Shown piece after piece: positions 1-14,400 of a stretch of 64,000 nucleotides of DNA. The first letter of the stretch is position 1; each line of letters opens with the position of its first letter. This DNA comes from Glandiceps talaboti. Lineage: Eukaryota; Hemichordata; Enteropneusta; Spengelidae. The stretch spans positions 10,246,501 to 10,310,500 of the forward strand of contig NC_135553.1 of the NCBI RefSeq assembly GCF_964340395.1, read 5' to 3'. Under the pieces are notes generated by a model. It was not told the origin of the DNA. It saw only the letters and a list, made by a program, of their open reading frames with translations, and did not search any database. Both the position numbers and the translations under genes were made by a program.

Positions 1-47
<47 letters not shown>
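1..47. repeat. (CT)n microsatellite
   Basis: A pure CT dinucleotide run begins at the window edge, so its true length is unknown. Confidence 0.95.
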
Positions 48-50
<3 letters not shown>

Positions 51-3000
51 GATGTATGTCAAGAATCTCTCATATTACTATGATGGACAAATCAAATGAA
101 GTATTAATTGCAAATTGAGATGTACCATTTATCTAACTTGATATACCAGTGACGCTCAGTAGTTTCTTTAGCTTAGAAACCAGGCAATTGGTAATATTGA
201 ATTATAATTTCCCCCATCTCATCTCATCCCCAATCGCCTAGTTTCTAGGCTTAGCCTACAGTTTCTTGTGATGCACAAACTTTAATGTTCATCTATATCT
301 TACTACATACATATAATAATACTACATACCAACAACAAAATATTCTCTATCTTTTAGAGAGCACACTAGTATTTGCATAATGAAAAACAGCAAAAAGGGG
401 AAGGTGGTATTTCCATCAGATTTCAATGCAGAAAGATGATTTCAAGGAGAAATATATACAATATGATATGTAAAGCAAGTTGGAAACAGTACCCTGTCTT
501 TAGTTGATATTGAAGTCATGTTAGGCAGTCCATGGAGGTGGGCTGTCTAAGTGGATCGAGACACTATAGAATGTGGGTCTGAGTGGATATTTTTAAATCT
601 TTGAGTACAGCTTTCCACCCAGATTGCAATGGATTACTGTATTCTTACATAATGGTGCCTGGTATCAATACAGTTCAAAAGACCACAATCTATACTATAA
701 TAGGGGCACAGTATGTAGTACAGATACTAAAAAAGGTGGCAAAGAACCCTAGAATGAGATTGACCTGTAGAATAAATAGTACAAAACAAACAGGAAAACT
801 CCCCTCAGGGACACTCACAACTCTTAATCCTTGCAAATTAGTCAAGTTTGTGAAGCGCACCTGTATTGGTATATAGCTGTAAGCCCTACTTATATAACAC
901 AACATCTATGAACACACACACATTCTAAAGTTCTGGAACTGTGATTTGTTTATTCTATAAATAGTATGATTTAGTTACAAATGAGTTCTGTTATGCCAAT
1001 AATCATGTGGGGGATCAATTTGTATCTAAAGAGTAAAGTGCAAGATTGCAGGTTTCCAGCTGTGACCTTTGAACTTCAAGTGGTGCTTCAAATGGTAGTT
1101 CAAATGAATCAATCTGAATTTAATAGCACTCACAAGGTTCCAATACAAATATCAAAGGTGTTACTTCCTTTTATTTTAATACTTAAGTGGATATTTAATA
1201 TGGATGTAAACATACTAATGGGTTAAAAGCTGCATTTATTTCATTCATAATTTACTGTATTTATTTTTTGCTAATATCTCTTCTTTAAATTTTGCTGTGA
1301 CTGAAATAATAATAGAAATAAAGTTTCAGAAAAAAAATCCATATAGTAGGTTGTAGGCAACCAAATTGATAGTTACAATGTATATTAAAAAAAAGTTGGT
1401 AAAATTTATACCCAGAAGGTGAATATTCCTCAGTAGATTATTTTACACCTAGGCATTTCTTAATAAATAAAATTTAATATTTTGAAAGATGTAGTCTTAC
1501 TTTAAACATAAAAGCGAATAGCTTAGATTTTAAATACCATTCTGTATTTCTCCCTATGGTGAATATAGTGAGTGTACTGTAAAGTCATGCTATTAATTTA
1601 TGTTTCTGAGTTTGATTAATCTTTCTAAGAAATTTTCTTTTATTACTTGATTGAATGAAGTATCTTTCAAAATTATTTTGTTGTAAAAATTGTATATGTT
1701 GTTCAATATAAAATAAACCAGCTGCCATTAAATGTTACTATTTTGTAGTAATGCAATGTTCTGTAATATATTAGGATTGGTCATTTTGATGTAAATCTAG
1801 TTGGTGTTTGAATAAACCAGTGCTCGTATCTTGTGACCAGACTATGCCGGTATGGACATGTACTATTTTGTGATAGCACAATGTTCAAGATATCTAAAAA
1901 CAAAGATATTTTGATATAAGCTCAAGTTGATAAGTCTGATATAGGCATTGTCTAGATTTTATTTATATTTCATTTGCAGGTAACTTTGTGATTAGGTTTT
2001 GATGTGATTGTTCTGAGTTGATCACCTCTTTGACTCGAAATGACCAAATAAAAAACAAATGACACTTTACGAAGGAAATAAACGTTAATAAAAGAAACCT
2101 TTTTTATCCGATAGATATAAAGCTAAGGTTCTGTATTTGAATAAAGCAGATGCAATCATTTCTGGCAGATTTTTCTTTGTCTGTTCTTATGTATTATATT
2201 TTGTGATTGTATATGTTTTCAGACAGTTAGTAAACAGTCAACTTGATAGTGACCAGAAGGTCACAGATTGGATGTGTATGTGATATAAATATCGCCTAAA
2301 AGTGATTTACATATTATAAACAGTCTGATCTTATACTATACTTTTGAATTTGTCATCATAATACATATTTTGGTGACTATTTCTCACCATAACACCTCTA
2401 AAGTGATGGATTGGTTAGTTAGTTATAAAAAAGGGGATCAGGAAAAAACAGGTGTAAATGAATATATTGGTAATGCTTTCGATTTGTAACTTTACTTTAA
2501 ACAGACTGTATTCCTTAGAAATTATCATTAAAGTCAGAAGGATACTATGAACGATTGGATTTATTAAAACTCACAAATTGCAGCCAAAAACTACCCCCAA
2601 GATTTGGCATTGGTAGTCTTACCATCAGTAACACTGTGGTTTTGTCTGATACGACCATAGAGGCCGTTGACTTTTATATATTGTTTTGATATTAAAGATT
2701 CCAAAACTCATAATTGTAGGTTCGGTGGTTCCTTTAAATCAGGAGAAGGAATCGGAGTCACCCTTATCGCAATTTGTACAAAAGTGCTTTGCTAACACAT
2801 CTGTCAGGTGAGGCCTATGTAGATAAATGACTGTTTTGAATCTATGAGTGTCTATACATTGTTGCCATGGCAATTGATTTGACCATTTCCTAATCGGATA
2901 CCAGTCCAATATACAGATGAGTTTATTTCATATAGCAGAGAATGAGAATATTAAGACCTTAATACAGTCATGGGGTCATTAATTCAATAACTCGTGAAAT

Positions 3001-3149
3001 ATGTAATCTCAATATTTGATAGAATTATGAATTATTAGGCATACAGAGAATTACAATGAATTCAAAGTAATTACTTTATGTCAGTTATATGAAGAGATTT
3101 ATTACAGGAGTAATGAAGTGATTTCTAATAGCAATCACTGTCAAGATGG

Positions 3150-3395
3150 ATTATTGAGTTGTATACCAACCTAGTGATGATAAATAGATTATTAAGTTAT
3201 ATGCAAAACTGATTGTTTTAAAAATAGTTTTTATCTGCTCACTGTTCATCTATAAGGGATGAAATAGATTATTGAGTTACATACAAAACTTTTTTTTTTA
3301 TCTGGTCACTAAGCATTTCAAAAAAAATTTTCATCTTGCTGCTGTTTTCTATATAATAATTGTTTAATAGGTTATTGAATTATATACGAACACAT
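3150..3395. repeat. Degenerate tandem repeat, about four units
   Basis: Units begin with variants of gattattgagttatatac near 3152, 3187, 3268 and 3369. The spacer length varies and two units are followed by a T-rich tatctg-tcact segment. It is an old, diverged local duplication. Confidence 0.55.
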
Positions 3396-4067
3396 TATAT
3401 GAACTGACGTAGAAAAATCAACTTAATACACTTCAAATCCTAGACTAAAAAGCCTCTCACAAGGACAAATCCTTTACAAAATGAAAATGAATGCAATGTG
3501 ATATCACATGCTATTTATACTTATAGAAAACTCAGAGTAGTGTTTTCTTTTCTCCTGGAAGTCAGTACAGATAACTATGAAAATATTAGTTGTAGGTACT
3601 ACATTGTTATATATTGTAAGTCAAATGTACAATATATTGATAGCAAATAGTTGGATATGGTCAATTTTATGCCATCATAATGGTTCCAAGATGCATTGCG
3701 TAGTACAACATCATTTATGTTGATCTGTTTAAGCTTCTTTTGTATTACACTTTAAATGACATTTTCATTGTGAAAAAACCTGTTTAATTAAGAATTACTT
3801 GAAAGAACAAAGGTTACATGTCACCAATGATAGAGTAGGATTTCACTGGTAAAACCAGGTTATGCTCAGATGACAACATGATCGCCTGAGTAGCATGTAC
3901 TCCCATCCCTACCCTCCACTCCCATGTACACAATGCATAGCAGCAACAGCTCTCTTGTTCCATTGCACATCTATGAGTAAACTAAAAGAAAAATGTAGTT
4001 TTACATCCAAACATACCAGAACAGATTTTGATAACATTTTTTTTCTTTCATGAGAAAAATAAGTCTT

Positions 4068-4133
4068 GAATGAATGAATGAATGAATGAATGAATGAATG
4101 AATGAATGAATGAATGAAAGAATGAATGAATGA
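4068..4133. repeat. (TGAA)n microsatellite
   Basis: About sixteen tetranucleotide units, with one interruption (gaaaga) near the 3' end. Confidence 0.95.
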
Positions 4134-4744
4134 AATTTATTTCACATTTATTTCTTGCTTGTTTAGTGTACAATAAAAATCTACATAAATATCTTAACAG
4201 TGAAACATGCGATGATGAAGTCTGATAGTTTTGTTAGACAATCAACAGATGGTTTAAATCTTGTAAAATAAAACCATGAAAACTGTAGTACTGCAAGTAC
4301 AAGTTTTACATTTTGTGTCATTTGAAATCCATGAATTTTAAAATTTTGGAAATGAAACTGTTCTGTTCCCAAAGTCCCCAAATAAATTTGGATGAAAATA
4401 TTGGAAAATTTACTTAGATGTGTAATCTAAATCTAGGTAAAATTTACCTAGATTTTGAACCTACACATTTAGTGTCGGTTCTAAATGAGATCATTCCATG
4501 AACATAGACCAGACATTTCATAGGTAGAACTATGTCACATATGTGAAGCTTTTTTTTCTTTTCTTTTTTGTATGTAGAACACTTGTAATGACTCCTTTAT
4601 AAGTCAATAACAAATATATAAGAATGTAATTAATTTTAGAACTCTAAAGTATATCACTGACAGTCATTCATTCATTTAATAATTCATTAATTCTGAGACC
4701 CATCTTCTTTGGCCTTTTGCAATCACACTGTATCGATCTCTTGT

Positions 4745-4758
4745 CAGGTCAAAGGTCA
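4745..4758 (+). promoter_or_regulatory. DR1-type nuclear receptor motif
   Basis: Two AGGTCA half-sites separated by one base form a perfect direct repeat. DR1 is the known consensus for RXR, HNF4 and COUP-TF receptors. Binding here is untested and the site is far from any recognised gene. Confidence 0.3.
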
Positions 4759-5372
4759 ACTTGAGATGTCTACATGATACTGGTAGCATTGTAATGTCAG
4801 TTTGACTGCCACCATGAATTGCTCACACTTAAAAAAATTTATTAATTCAAAAAGTTTGCTGTCAAATTTCTGTAATTCAAAAGTGACTGATTGTGTTTAT
4901 TTATTGCACAATGAGCAGAACATTTTCAACATAATTTATTTGAACATTTATATATAATGTAAACTATGGTGAAAACTGTAACGGCTACACCATCATGCTT
5001 GATGTAATTTTAAAACATGATTGTAAACACATTAAGATACTACCAGAAACCCTGCACCACATCTCACATTAGAAGTAAATTTTTTATCAACTTATCATTG
5101 AACATCTTCTCAGTGTAATAGTAGTAAACACAAAAGCTGCTCTCATTGAAAGAGTGAAAGTTTTCCATCGAAATTTGGTTAGAAGTCCGAAAATGAAATT
5201 CAGCTATCACATTGATGCCAGACCCCCCTCCCCCTTCCCCTTAAACAAACACAGTTCACTTACTGAGCTTGTGTGAGATTGTGTGATCATCCCTTACTGT
5301 CCCATTGTTATGTAGTGGTGTACCAAAAAAAAACCCACAATGAAACAATAGACATGATTACTTATTTCGTAA

Positions 5373-5760
5373 GTCAAGGGTGTTCTTTACTGGTCTATTT
5401 TATTTCAACTGTATTTATTTCAATGGCATCATTTGGCTGTAGCTAATGATAGGATTTAGTTGGTGTGAAACTAAAAAACTAATTACAATGCTAGAATTAA
5501 AGAAACAAATACAACAATTGAGTGACGGATTAAATTCAATGAATCTATTTGTTAGCCTCTCAATAGACATTACCATGGCAATCCTCTATGTCAAGGGTGT
5601 CCTTTACCATGGTTGTTTTCTATTTGTTCAACTGCATTTCAATGGCGTGATCTGAGTATAACCAAAGGTAGTGTTTACTTGGCGTAAAACTGAAGACAAA
5701 TTACAATACTAGAATTAAAGAAACAAATACAATAATTAGGTGATGGATTAGTGGACTGGT
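5373..5760. repeat. Two-copy tandem duplication, about 217 bp period
   Basis: Copy one starts near 5374 (caagggtgttctttac) and copy two near 5591 (caagggtgtcctttacc). Both continue through ttacaatrctagaattaaag to a gaYggatta segment at about 5524 and 5742. The copies differ by substitutions and small indels. Confidence 0.75.
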
Positions 5761-5932
5761 CTACTTAAATTTTTTTTTGTTAGTTTCTGTAATGAATATA
5801 TCTCATTCAAACCCTCTCCAAATCTAACGGTGTCTTACTGCTTTCCAAAGATGCTTTTCAGTTTTCTGCTTGCACAGAATCCATGACTTCATATTCAACA
5901 AGTTACTCAAATGCTCTACGCTGAATATATAA

Positions 5933-5946
5933 CCCCCCCCCCCCCC
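5933..5946. repeat. Poly-C tract
   Basis: A run of 14 C. Such homopolymers recur in this window (18838, 36500, 59490, 61051) and may vary in assembled length. Confidence 0.9.
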
Positions 5947-7894
5947 GCATAAAATTGCATGATTTATTTACTCTTCTTCGATTGTTTCATGTCGTTCAAT
6001 TTATTTTCTAGAACAGTTGTATTTTTTTTGTACTGACTGTACCATGCATCAACCTTTGAGTCATAATTTCAGCCTTTCATGTTTCACCCCAGCCAAGCTT
6101 CTGATGTCTAGTACCCAGTTTTCCATTCTCACTCTAAGCCTGCATCAATAAAATAAATACTTCTCTCTCTCAATTGGCATTCTATGAATGTACTCAACTC
6201 ATTGATTTTGTGGAACAAAAGCAAATGTATATCTTACTATTATGTACCGTGATAGATTGAAAAGATTTAGTATATTGATGAAATGAATTGATGAGGTAAT
6301 GTATTTGTGCAGACCCTGCTTGAATAGCTTCAGATATAATACTAGTAATCATTGATTTGGTAGCCGGAGAGGAAGATGAAATATGTATGTATTGTGTTTG
6401 TATGATTTTTGTGCTACTTTACTCATTACTTTGTAAATACTTAAAATGTTTGCCATCGTTGTTTGTTTTGCAATACAAATATACATGAATCTTTACGTTT
6501 TAAGAGCCAGCAAGCTTCACTCATTATTTTGCAGTCATTAATTTTGTATTAGTTGTCAAATAATCATTGAGCTTTTCTGTTCTGGTGAACAGTGTTTTCG
6601 AGCCAAATAACCAACTATTTATTGTGAGTGAAACACTTCAACACTGCAAGACTTTTTTGCTTGTCAGCTACAAAATTAAATCAATTTGGAAAGAAAGTTG
6701 GGATTTCATATACTATGTAACACGGTTACACTGCGGTTACATGTACTTGGAATGTCAATCAAAATGTCAACCAACACCGTCTGTCGAAAACTTTCAAAGA
6801 ATTTAACCTGATCCAGCACAATTGAGATTTAATTATTATTATAAATTCATTCATATGACCTCAGGGGATGGTAATTTTTTAAATCTTGTCAAAATCTTAG
6901 GACTAATAAAGTAATTAGTGAAAATATTTTGCAAAAGAGTTAAACATTCAACCTACATGTACTAGCTGTATTATTTTTTTGATCTGACAAAAATGGAAAT
7001 TTTTAAAATCCGAATGATTAGACAAAATGCATTGTAAATTAGATATCTATATTATTTATAAGTAGTACAGTAATAAGTTGAAATTGTGATTCAGCGGGAG
7101 CACGGATTTTTAGGTGCGGACCCACAAATCAATTTGATGGGATATATGACACCATACTATGTAACTGCTATGTGTTTACCCACTGGTCAGTCAATCAATA
7201 CATCTCATGGAGAACAACATTACAAATAAATCTTTATACCTAACACAACAATTTCAAGAAACATTCCCATTGCAGCTCAGCAGCTTTCACAAGGCATCGG
7301 TGATCAGATTGTCCTGTACAATATCTATAACATTGTTTCATTGCAGACATGAGATTGTTTTTGTGTATGTTTTGTCTGTTCTGATCTATTGTGTAGATGA
7401 TTTAGGTACTTGGTGTTTTTATACTGTGATAGGTGATTTCAAAAGGCTTATGTTGTTTTTGTTCAGATTATTGATATGGGGGAGGGAGCCTCAGGTTCGT
7501 GCTAGCTTTGCTGTTAAAATAGTGTAGACATGTTTTAAGTACAAGCAGTGACATTATTATGATTAACGTGATACTTTGATTACTATATCTCTATTCAAGA
7601 ATCTGACACAGAGCAAAATAATGATGGATGACATAAAACATTCACCTGTAGCATATCACAGTGATTGTTATGTCTCTATTAAAGAGTGTGAGATGGAGTA
7701 CGTAAAATAATGATGGATGACATTAAACGTTCACCTGTCACGGAAATCCATTCTCACTCTGAACACACAATAAATCATGTGTGGTATCAATTTGCCTGTC
7801 AGCAAGTCATAACTGTACAAGCATAAATGTATAATGCTATGGGATAGGAATTTTCCCTAGAGACTTGGCTGTCTTTCACAGCATCCTTGCTTTT

Positions 7895-8285
7895 CAGTCC
7901 TGGCAAACAATATTGTCAAGATGGATAACCAAGCTTGTGGGCTAAAGAACTTTCCACTATCTGTACTCATCAAACTAGTGTATATAGACTTGTAGTGACA
8001 AGGCCTCTTAGGTCACTCATATTTCCCCTTGGCAAACGATATTGTCAAGCCTTGACCAAGTCTATAGGGTAAGGAACTTTCCACTATCTGCACACATCAA
8101 ACTAGTACTAGTATCTAGACTTGTAGTGACAAGGCCCCTTTAATAGGTCACATATATTTCCCCAACAAACACTGTTGTCAGACCATATAACCAAGCCTGT
8201 AGGCTATTGAACTTTTCACTTTCTGTACACATCAAACTAGTGTGTAGTGACAAGGCCCCTTAGGTCGCTCATGTTTTCCTTGGCT
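7895..8285. repeat. Tandem repeat, three units of about 130 bp
   Basis: Each unit carries a ggcaaacRatattgtcaag-like start, an aactttccactatctg segment, a catcaaactagt segment and a gacaaggcccctt-like end. Unit starts are near 7901, 8031 and 8165. The third unit is the most diverged. Confidence 0.75.
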
Positions 8286-8784
8286 GAATGATGAAAAATA
8301 TCAGGGAATGATATGTGAATAGTATAAAGTTGTCAGTGAAACTGAATCTGTAAATTTTCTTTCATAATGTTAACACGTACACCACATGTCATACAAATTA
8401 CTGTCACAATCTGCATTGTGTGAGTTTTATAGCTTGATGTCCTTATTTTTCCTTTCATTACTTCAAGTCATATGGGCACATCTCAGATATACTTCCCATG
8501 GGGTTTACATTACTCAACTGTTTTCCTGTATATCCCATCTTCCATGACTTCAAGATATTAACTAACATACACATAGCCTGTAAGATATGATGTGTTGTAA
8601 CACGCCTATCAGCCTGTACCCAGAGAGAAGACCAATTAGGGCTGAAAGACATGACATATTTACATTAAAAAGTCAGTTAACCGCTGATGGAATTTTCTGT
8701 CAGAGATCGCAAGATGTTGATGAGGATTCTATCATCTTTTAATTCTATGTTGATAGATAAATTGCATTACTGACAAGAGGACAT

Positions 8785-9085
8785 ATTAAAGGAAATGTTT
8801 TGGTAATAGAATCTCACTAGTGATGTTCAGCTGCCCGGGTGCCAGCCTTTTTAACTGGAAGACTTCGTGATGGCAATGCAGATATGTAGTATGCAATCTT
8901 AACCTGACAGTGCTTGTAGTCCTAAGAGAGTTACTGCTAAAGGAGTCATATTAAGGAAATGTTTTCGTAATAGAATCTGGTGATGTTCAGCTGGTTTCAG
9001 CATTTTGACCCTAAGACTTAATCATGATAATGCATATATATAGTGTGCAGTCTTAACCAGGTGATACAGAAATCCTAAGAGAGCC
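8785..9085. repeat. Two-copy tandem duplication, about 160 bp
   Basis: The block beginning aaggaaatgttttggtaatagaatc near 8790 recurs near 8953. Both copies contain gatgttcagctg, then a cttaacc segment and a final cctaagagag. Confidence 0.7.
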
Positions 9086-10639
9086 TCTTTATACATTTAA
9101 TTCAATTTTCTTGTTAAAGTTAAGGAAAAGAGCTTCAGATTACAGAAAAACATTTACTGTAGGAATGGGGGTTAAAAGTTCATACCAGAAGCTGTAGTAT
9201 AAGGCCTAAAAAAATAATTGTTTGGTTCTGATCACCCAACCCCACCTAGCTTTTCACTGCTCACCCTAAACTTTTTTTTACATATTCAAGAAAAAATAAT
9301 AAAATTGCAAAAATTGTGAAGTCTCACAAGAAATAGTGGATGTACAAACTGACATCAACTTAAAAAGACAATGTAAAACTGTTCTTCCAATCTGTAATGG
9401 CTGTACATCTGATAGGAAGAAATAAACAACACAGAGACCATTTGGAAAACAATGGAAAACCTGAAGTAGATACTCAATAAGAAAAAAAAATATATAGTAA
9501 AATAAAATAAAAAATATACCTACCCCACCTATTCTAAAATTGAGGGTAATCAGAACTACACAATTTTTTTTTATTAGACCTAAGGTTAGTTATGATTCAG
9601 TACTTTGTAAAATTTACCTTAAGCAATGAATCAAGTGAAATATAAACCACAAGGCATGGAATTGGCATTTAGATCAACCACGCAAGGATTTGTTTTCGTA
9701 ATAATCCTAAGATTGAGATTTGTGTTTTCAATTATTTTGACACTTGGATCAACTTTTTGTTTTATTTATAGTCTAAAGTTTGTAAGTTGACACGAGTTTT
9801 CAATTGTGGTTGACGTGTACAGTAATTGTACAAGACTTTGTCAATATCCCAGAACATTTTAAAACATGCAAGATTTGTTATTACCTTATATTGATTAAAG
9901 GTGAAGCTGGCCACCCTTATGTTTGTCGTTAGCTCCTCAACATCCAAATCTTGAATAATTACGAGTAATTAATAGTAACGGCTTTTAAATATGAGTAACG
10001 AACAAACCCCAGTCCAATCATGTTTTGTCCAAAATTGTATATACCATGTATAAATGTCAATTTTCTATAACAAAATATGCATTCCCAAGACATTCACACA
10101 TTCACACATACCAAATTCATTTTTTTTTTAAATCACCAGCTGCTCATTGCTGTCATGGATTGTCATAGAGGAATTGCTGCAGTGTTCCCTGTACATATTC
10201 AAGTTTGACAATAACCCCCTACAAAGTTAGAGGGCCTTTTATATACCCCTGTTTTGCCTTTAAAGCACATGTTCTGGTAGGTGTTTGATTGGATAACAGG
10301 TGATACAAGGGACAAAGGGAACTGCCATTTCTCCGAAATAAATCTCAGCTTTCTATTGAAATAATCATTTCTTAAACAAAGTGAAACTACTACATTATTT
10401 AGTGTAACAAGTCGTCATCATTACCCATTTCTGGTGTAGGAAAATGAATAAAATATAGTCAACTCTGAAAGTAATTACTTAATTTCTCCAAGTCTCTCTT
10501 CAAAATCCTAGTAAAGCAATGTACTCTTATATTAATTAAATTCGCAATGTGAAAATTTTGATTGATGGTACGTCCATGTTTGGGTTAATTATCCTCATTT
10601 GCATACAAACAAGGTATTATTGCTCTGATTAGTATTAAT

Positions 10640-11040
10640 GTTGCTTTTGGGTTAAATTTCATGTTTCCTTTGTTTAATTTAATGTAAAGGCATCATTGTT
10701 TTCTTCTGGACACAAAGTGGATTACAGTAAACTAAAATTTTGCACATGTAGACTTTTCATTCAACAAATTAAATCCAGCAGAAAATATTAAAAATTCTTT
10801 GAAAATCAGTGTTTTGTAACAATGTTACAATATTTCCTATTTGAGAAGGATTACATTTCATGTTTCCTCTGTTTAATTTGTATGTAAATGTAGCATCGTT
10901 ATCTATATCTAAGTTGAATGCCGCAGATTAGAATTTTGCACATAATATAGACCGTTTTATTTCACTAAACTAACTCCAGCATTAAGAGAGATCACAAAAT
11001 TCTTTTGAAAATTAGTGTTTTGTAACAGTGATATAGAATG
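10640..11040. repeat. Two-copy tandem duplication, about 200 bp
   Basis: Copy one runs from the atttcatgtttcctttgttt segment near 10657 to tcagtgttttgtaacaatg near 10825. Copy two begins near 10855 and ends near 11030. Divergence is moderate. Confidence 0.7.
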
Positions 11041-11159
11041 TTAAATAGAATCACTTTATCCCTTGAGAGGAAATGAGATTGGATGTCAAAAGAAGAGGCC
11101 ACACAACGATAGAACTCTGATGTTTATATGACTGTCTATTTGTAGACTTACATAAATTA

Positions 11160-12700
11160 AAAAGCGCTGCTATATACCCACCTCCAAGGTGACTGTTAAC
11201 TGTAATGCTTTCTTTAGTAGATACTGTTTTCATCATTTCTACACTGTGCCTACCCCTAAGACTTTATCGCCATCTTGTTATGTTGTCACCTCCAACGTGA
11301 CTGCTAACTGTAAGGCTTTCTGGTAGATACTGTTTTCATCATTTCTACACTGTGTCTACCCCTAAGACTTTATCACCATCCTGTTATGTTGCCACCTCCA
11401 ACGTGACTGCTAACTGTAAGGTTTTCTATAGTAGATACTGTTTTCATCATTTCTACACTGTGCCTACCCCTAAGACTTTATCACCATCCTGTTATGTTGC
11501 CACCTCCAACGTGACTGCTAACTGTAAGGCTTTCTGGTAGATACTGTTTTCATCATTTCTACACTGTGTCTACCCCTAAGACTTTATCGCCATCCTGTTA
11601 TGTTGTCACCTTCAAGATGACTGCTAACTGTAAGGCTTTCTTTAGAAGATACTGTTTTCATCATTTCTACACTGTGTCTACCCCTAAGACTTTATCGCCA
11701 TCCTGTTATGTTGTCACCTTCAAGATGACTGCTAACTGTAAGGCTTTCTTTAGAAGATACTGTTTTCATCATTTCTACACTGTGCCTACCCCTAAGACTT
11801 TATTGCCATCCTGTTATGTTGTCACCTTCAAGATGACTGCTAACTGTAAGGCTTTCTTTAGAAGATACTGTTTTCATCATTTCTACACTGTGCCTACCCC
11901 TAAGACTTTATCGCCATCCTGTTATGTTGTCACCTTCAAGATGACTGCTAACTGTAAGGCTTTCTTTAGAAGATACTGTTTTCATCATTTCTACACCGTG
12001 TCTACCCCTAAGACTTTATTGCCATCTTGTTATGTTGACACCTCCAAGGTGACTGTTAACTGGAAGGCTTTCTTTAGAAGATACTGTTTTCATCATTTCT
12101 ACACTGTCTACCCCTAAGACTTTATCGCCATCCTGTTATGTTGTCACCTTCAAGATGACTGCTAACTGTAAGGCTTTCTTTAGAAGATACTGTTTTCATC
12201 ATTTCTACACTGTGCCTACCCCTAAGACTTTATCGCCATCCTGTTATGTTGTCACCTTCAAGATGACTGCTAACTGTAAGGCTTTCTTTAGAAGATACTG
12301 TTTTCATCATTTCTACACTGTGCCTACCCCTAAGACTTTATCGCCATCCTGTTATGTTGTCACCTTCAAGATGACTGCTAACTGTAAGGCTTTCTTTAGA
12401 AGATACTGTTTTCATCATTTCTACACTGTGCCTACCCCTAAGACTTTATCACCATCCTGTTATGTTGTCACCTTCAAGATGACTGCTAACTGTAAGGCTT
12501 TCTTTAGTAGATACTGTTTTCATCATTTCTACACTGTGTCTACCCCTAAGACTTTATTGCCATCTTGTTATGTTGACACCTCCAAGGTGACTGTTAACTG
12601 TAAGGCTTTCTTTAGAAGATACTGTTTTCATCATTTCTACACTGTCTACCCCTAAGACTTCATCGTCTTCCTGTTATGTTTCCACCTCCAAGGTGATTGA
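11160..12700. repeat. 108-bp minisatellite, about 14 units
   Basis: The unit contains cctacccctaagacttta, ccatcctgttatgtt, gactgctaactgtaagg and a conserved ttttcatcatttctacactg end. The period is mostly 108 bp. That is 36 codons, so one frame stays open through long stretches (11566-12117 and 12155-12655). Several early units carry an in-frame stop, and two units have a 2-base loss after cacactgt-like ends that shifts the frame to a stop. This argues for a non-coding satellite. The central units are most alike and the edge units most diverged, as expected from unequal exchange. Confidence 0.9.
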
Positions 12701-12881
12701 ATATAGTGTCAAGTTACTCTGTTTTCATCGTTACTATTCTGTGCCCACTCCTTAGTTCCATATTTTTCCCAATCACTATAGGTGTACATCATAAAAATGA
12801 GCAACATTTCAAAAACAAGTATTTTATTTTTGAAAAAGTGATATCAGAATAAATTTGCACGGAAACTCATCCTTGGTGGTT

Positions 12882-13090
12882 TAATAATATGACAGAACCC
12901 CATGACATGTGAGTGCAAGTGTGGCGTACTCGGGGTATTTGCACGATTGCTTGCAGTGTTCTCTGCATCTGTACTTTCACAAGCGTAGTAAGTGAAAGTA
13001 CAGCAGAAAACACTGCAAGCAAGAGTGCAAATACCCCTGAGTATAGTACCCACACTGGAACTCATATGGCATGGGGTTCTGTTATTATTA
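12882..13090. mobile_element. MITE-like palindromic element, copy 1
   Basis: Left end gacagaaccccatg and right end catggggttctgt are inverted repeats, and further complementary blocks (gggtatttgcac / gtgcaaatacccc) make most of the roughly 209-bp unit a foldback. The ends lie in taataata / tattatta AT-rich flanks. A second copy lies at 37973-38144. There is no coding capacity, so mobility would depend on a transposase supplied elsewhere. The superfamily was not assigned. Confidence 0.8.
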
Positions 13091-14388
13091 CATATGTTTA
13101 TCTGAAATGGCAAATTTCCTTAAAAAGCATACAGCACAATCACACAAATTTTGTGTGTAGGGAAAGACCACATTCTCTTTTGCATTTCATTTGCATGTTT
13201 TTGGTATTGCATTGCAGTGAAAATACCACTAACATGCACATGTACCGATGCAAGGAATCTCTGGTACAGATGTAATATGTAGTGATCAAGTCATTCTACT
13301 TACAGTGTTTTTTACATTGTTACCATTTCTGTTCTTGATATTTTTCTTTACTGCCTAAGAAGCTTGGAGTTGTATTACAGTGTATACCAATGACAGATGT
13401 CTAATATAGCCATATAGAAACATGGTTGGTCAATTATAATTATCATCTCGCTTATTTGTAAGACAAAAGGATATGTACAAAAGAAAATGGCCATTGAGGG
13501 CGCTATCACACACCTGTTGAGCCTGCTGAAGTATTTCCCCACTACGTGACTTCCAGTTTGGGCTTATTTGCAGGCCGCAGAAGGGGTCAACTGATTGGAA
13601 AGCTGACAAAGCTATACTTTCCTATTAAAATCATTATCAATACATGAAGCAATTGTTATTATTTCCAATATTTTCTTGAATCTCAAGAAATATTGAAATT
13701 AATCAGTGTTCTGGCTGATTCATGATGGGCAAGTACACATGCTAATTTTACTCATAATACAAAGTCAAATTTCTTGCTGCAATTGTGGATGGGAAAAATA
13801 ATTTTGAAACTAACGTATTATTATGGGTGTCCATATGAAGCAAAATCAAACTGAATATGTTGATACTAACAAACACCAAATACAGGAGAAGCAAGAGTTT
13901 AGTACATTCTGTGCAAACCAGAATAATAACAAGTTATCATTTTTGTTGCAACTTGAAATCTAAGATAGTATTGGGGTAGGCATGGGTATCTTTATATTAA
14001 AGTCACATCACAATTTCATACAAATTAACAGTACCTTGTACTGTGGACTGTGTGATGTAATTGTAAGTTTTCTTTTTGAAGGATGCTATAGACCTGAAAA
14101 CGTCAAGTTGTGTGATTTCTTCAGATGAAATCTAGTGCATAATCATGTTGAACTATGTATTCCTTTAGTATCAACAAATAAATAAATACAACTTTTGAAA
14201 TTCAGGCGGTGATTGCATAAAGAGAGAGAAAGTATAAACCTGCATTCAGGTGCCAGTTGTACTATATTCTGGATTTATCATAGCCTGTCCATTCAATTTC
14301 TCTATAGATATGTATGTGGAGGACAGACATGCCAATGTCTTGGTCAGCACGTGTTGACAGGCAAGAGACTCCACTGGTCAGGTTGAGC

Positions 14389-14400
14389 GCCACCTAGTGG
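14389..14400. promoter_or_regulatory. CTCF-core-like motif
   Basis: The 12-mer gccacctagtgg reads ccactaggtggc on the other strand, which fits the CTCF core CCASYAGRKGGC as I know it. It is an isolated site with no further support. Confidence 0.25.

Noticed and set aside
7207-7527. A 107-codon frame in upstream DNA.
   Set aside because: Composition and codon pattern look random for AT-rich DNA. No splice sites or similarity recognised.
11566-12655. Two long repeat-encoded frames that might be a Cys-rich repeat protein.
   Set aside because: Stops in early units and 2-base deletions between the frames show that no common reading frame is kept. Treated as a minisatellite.
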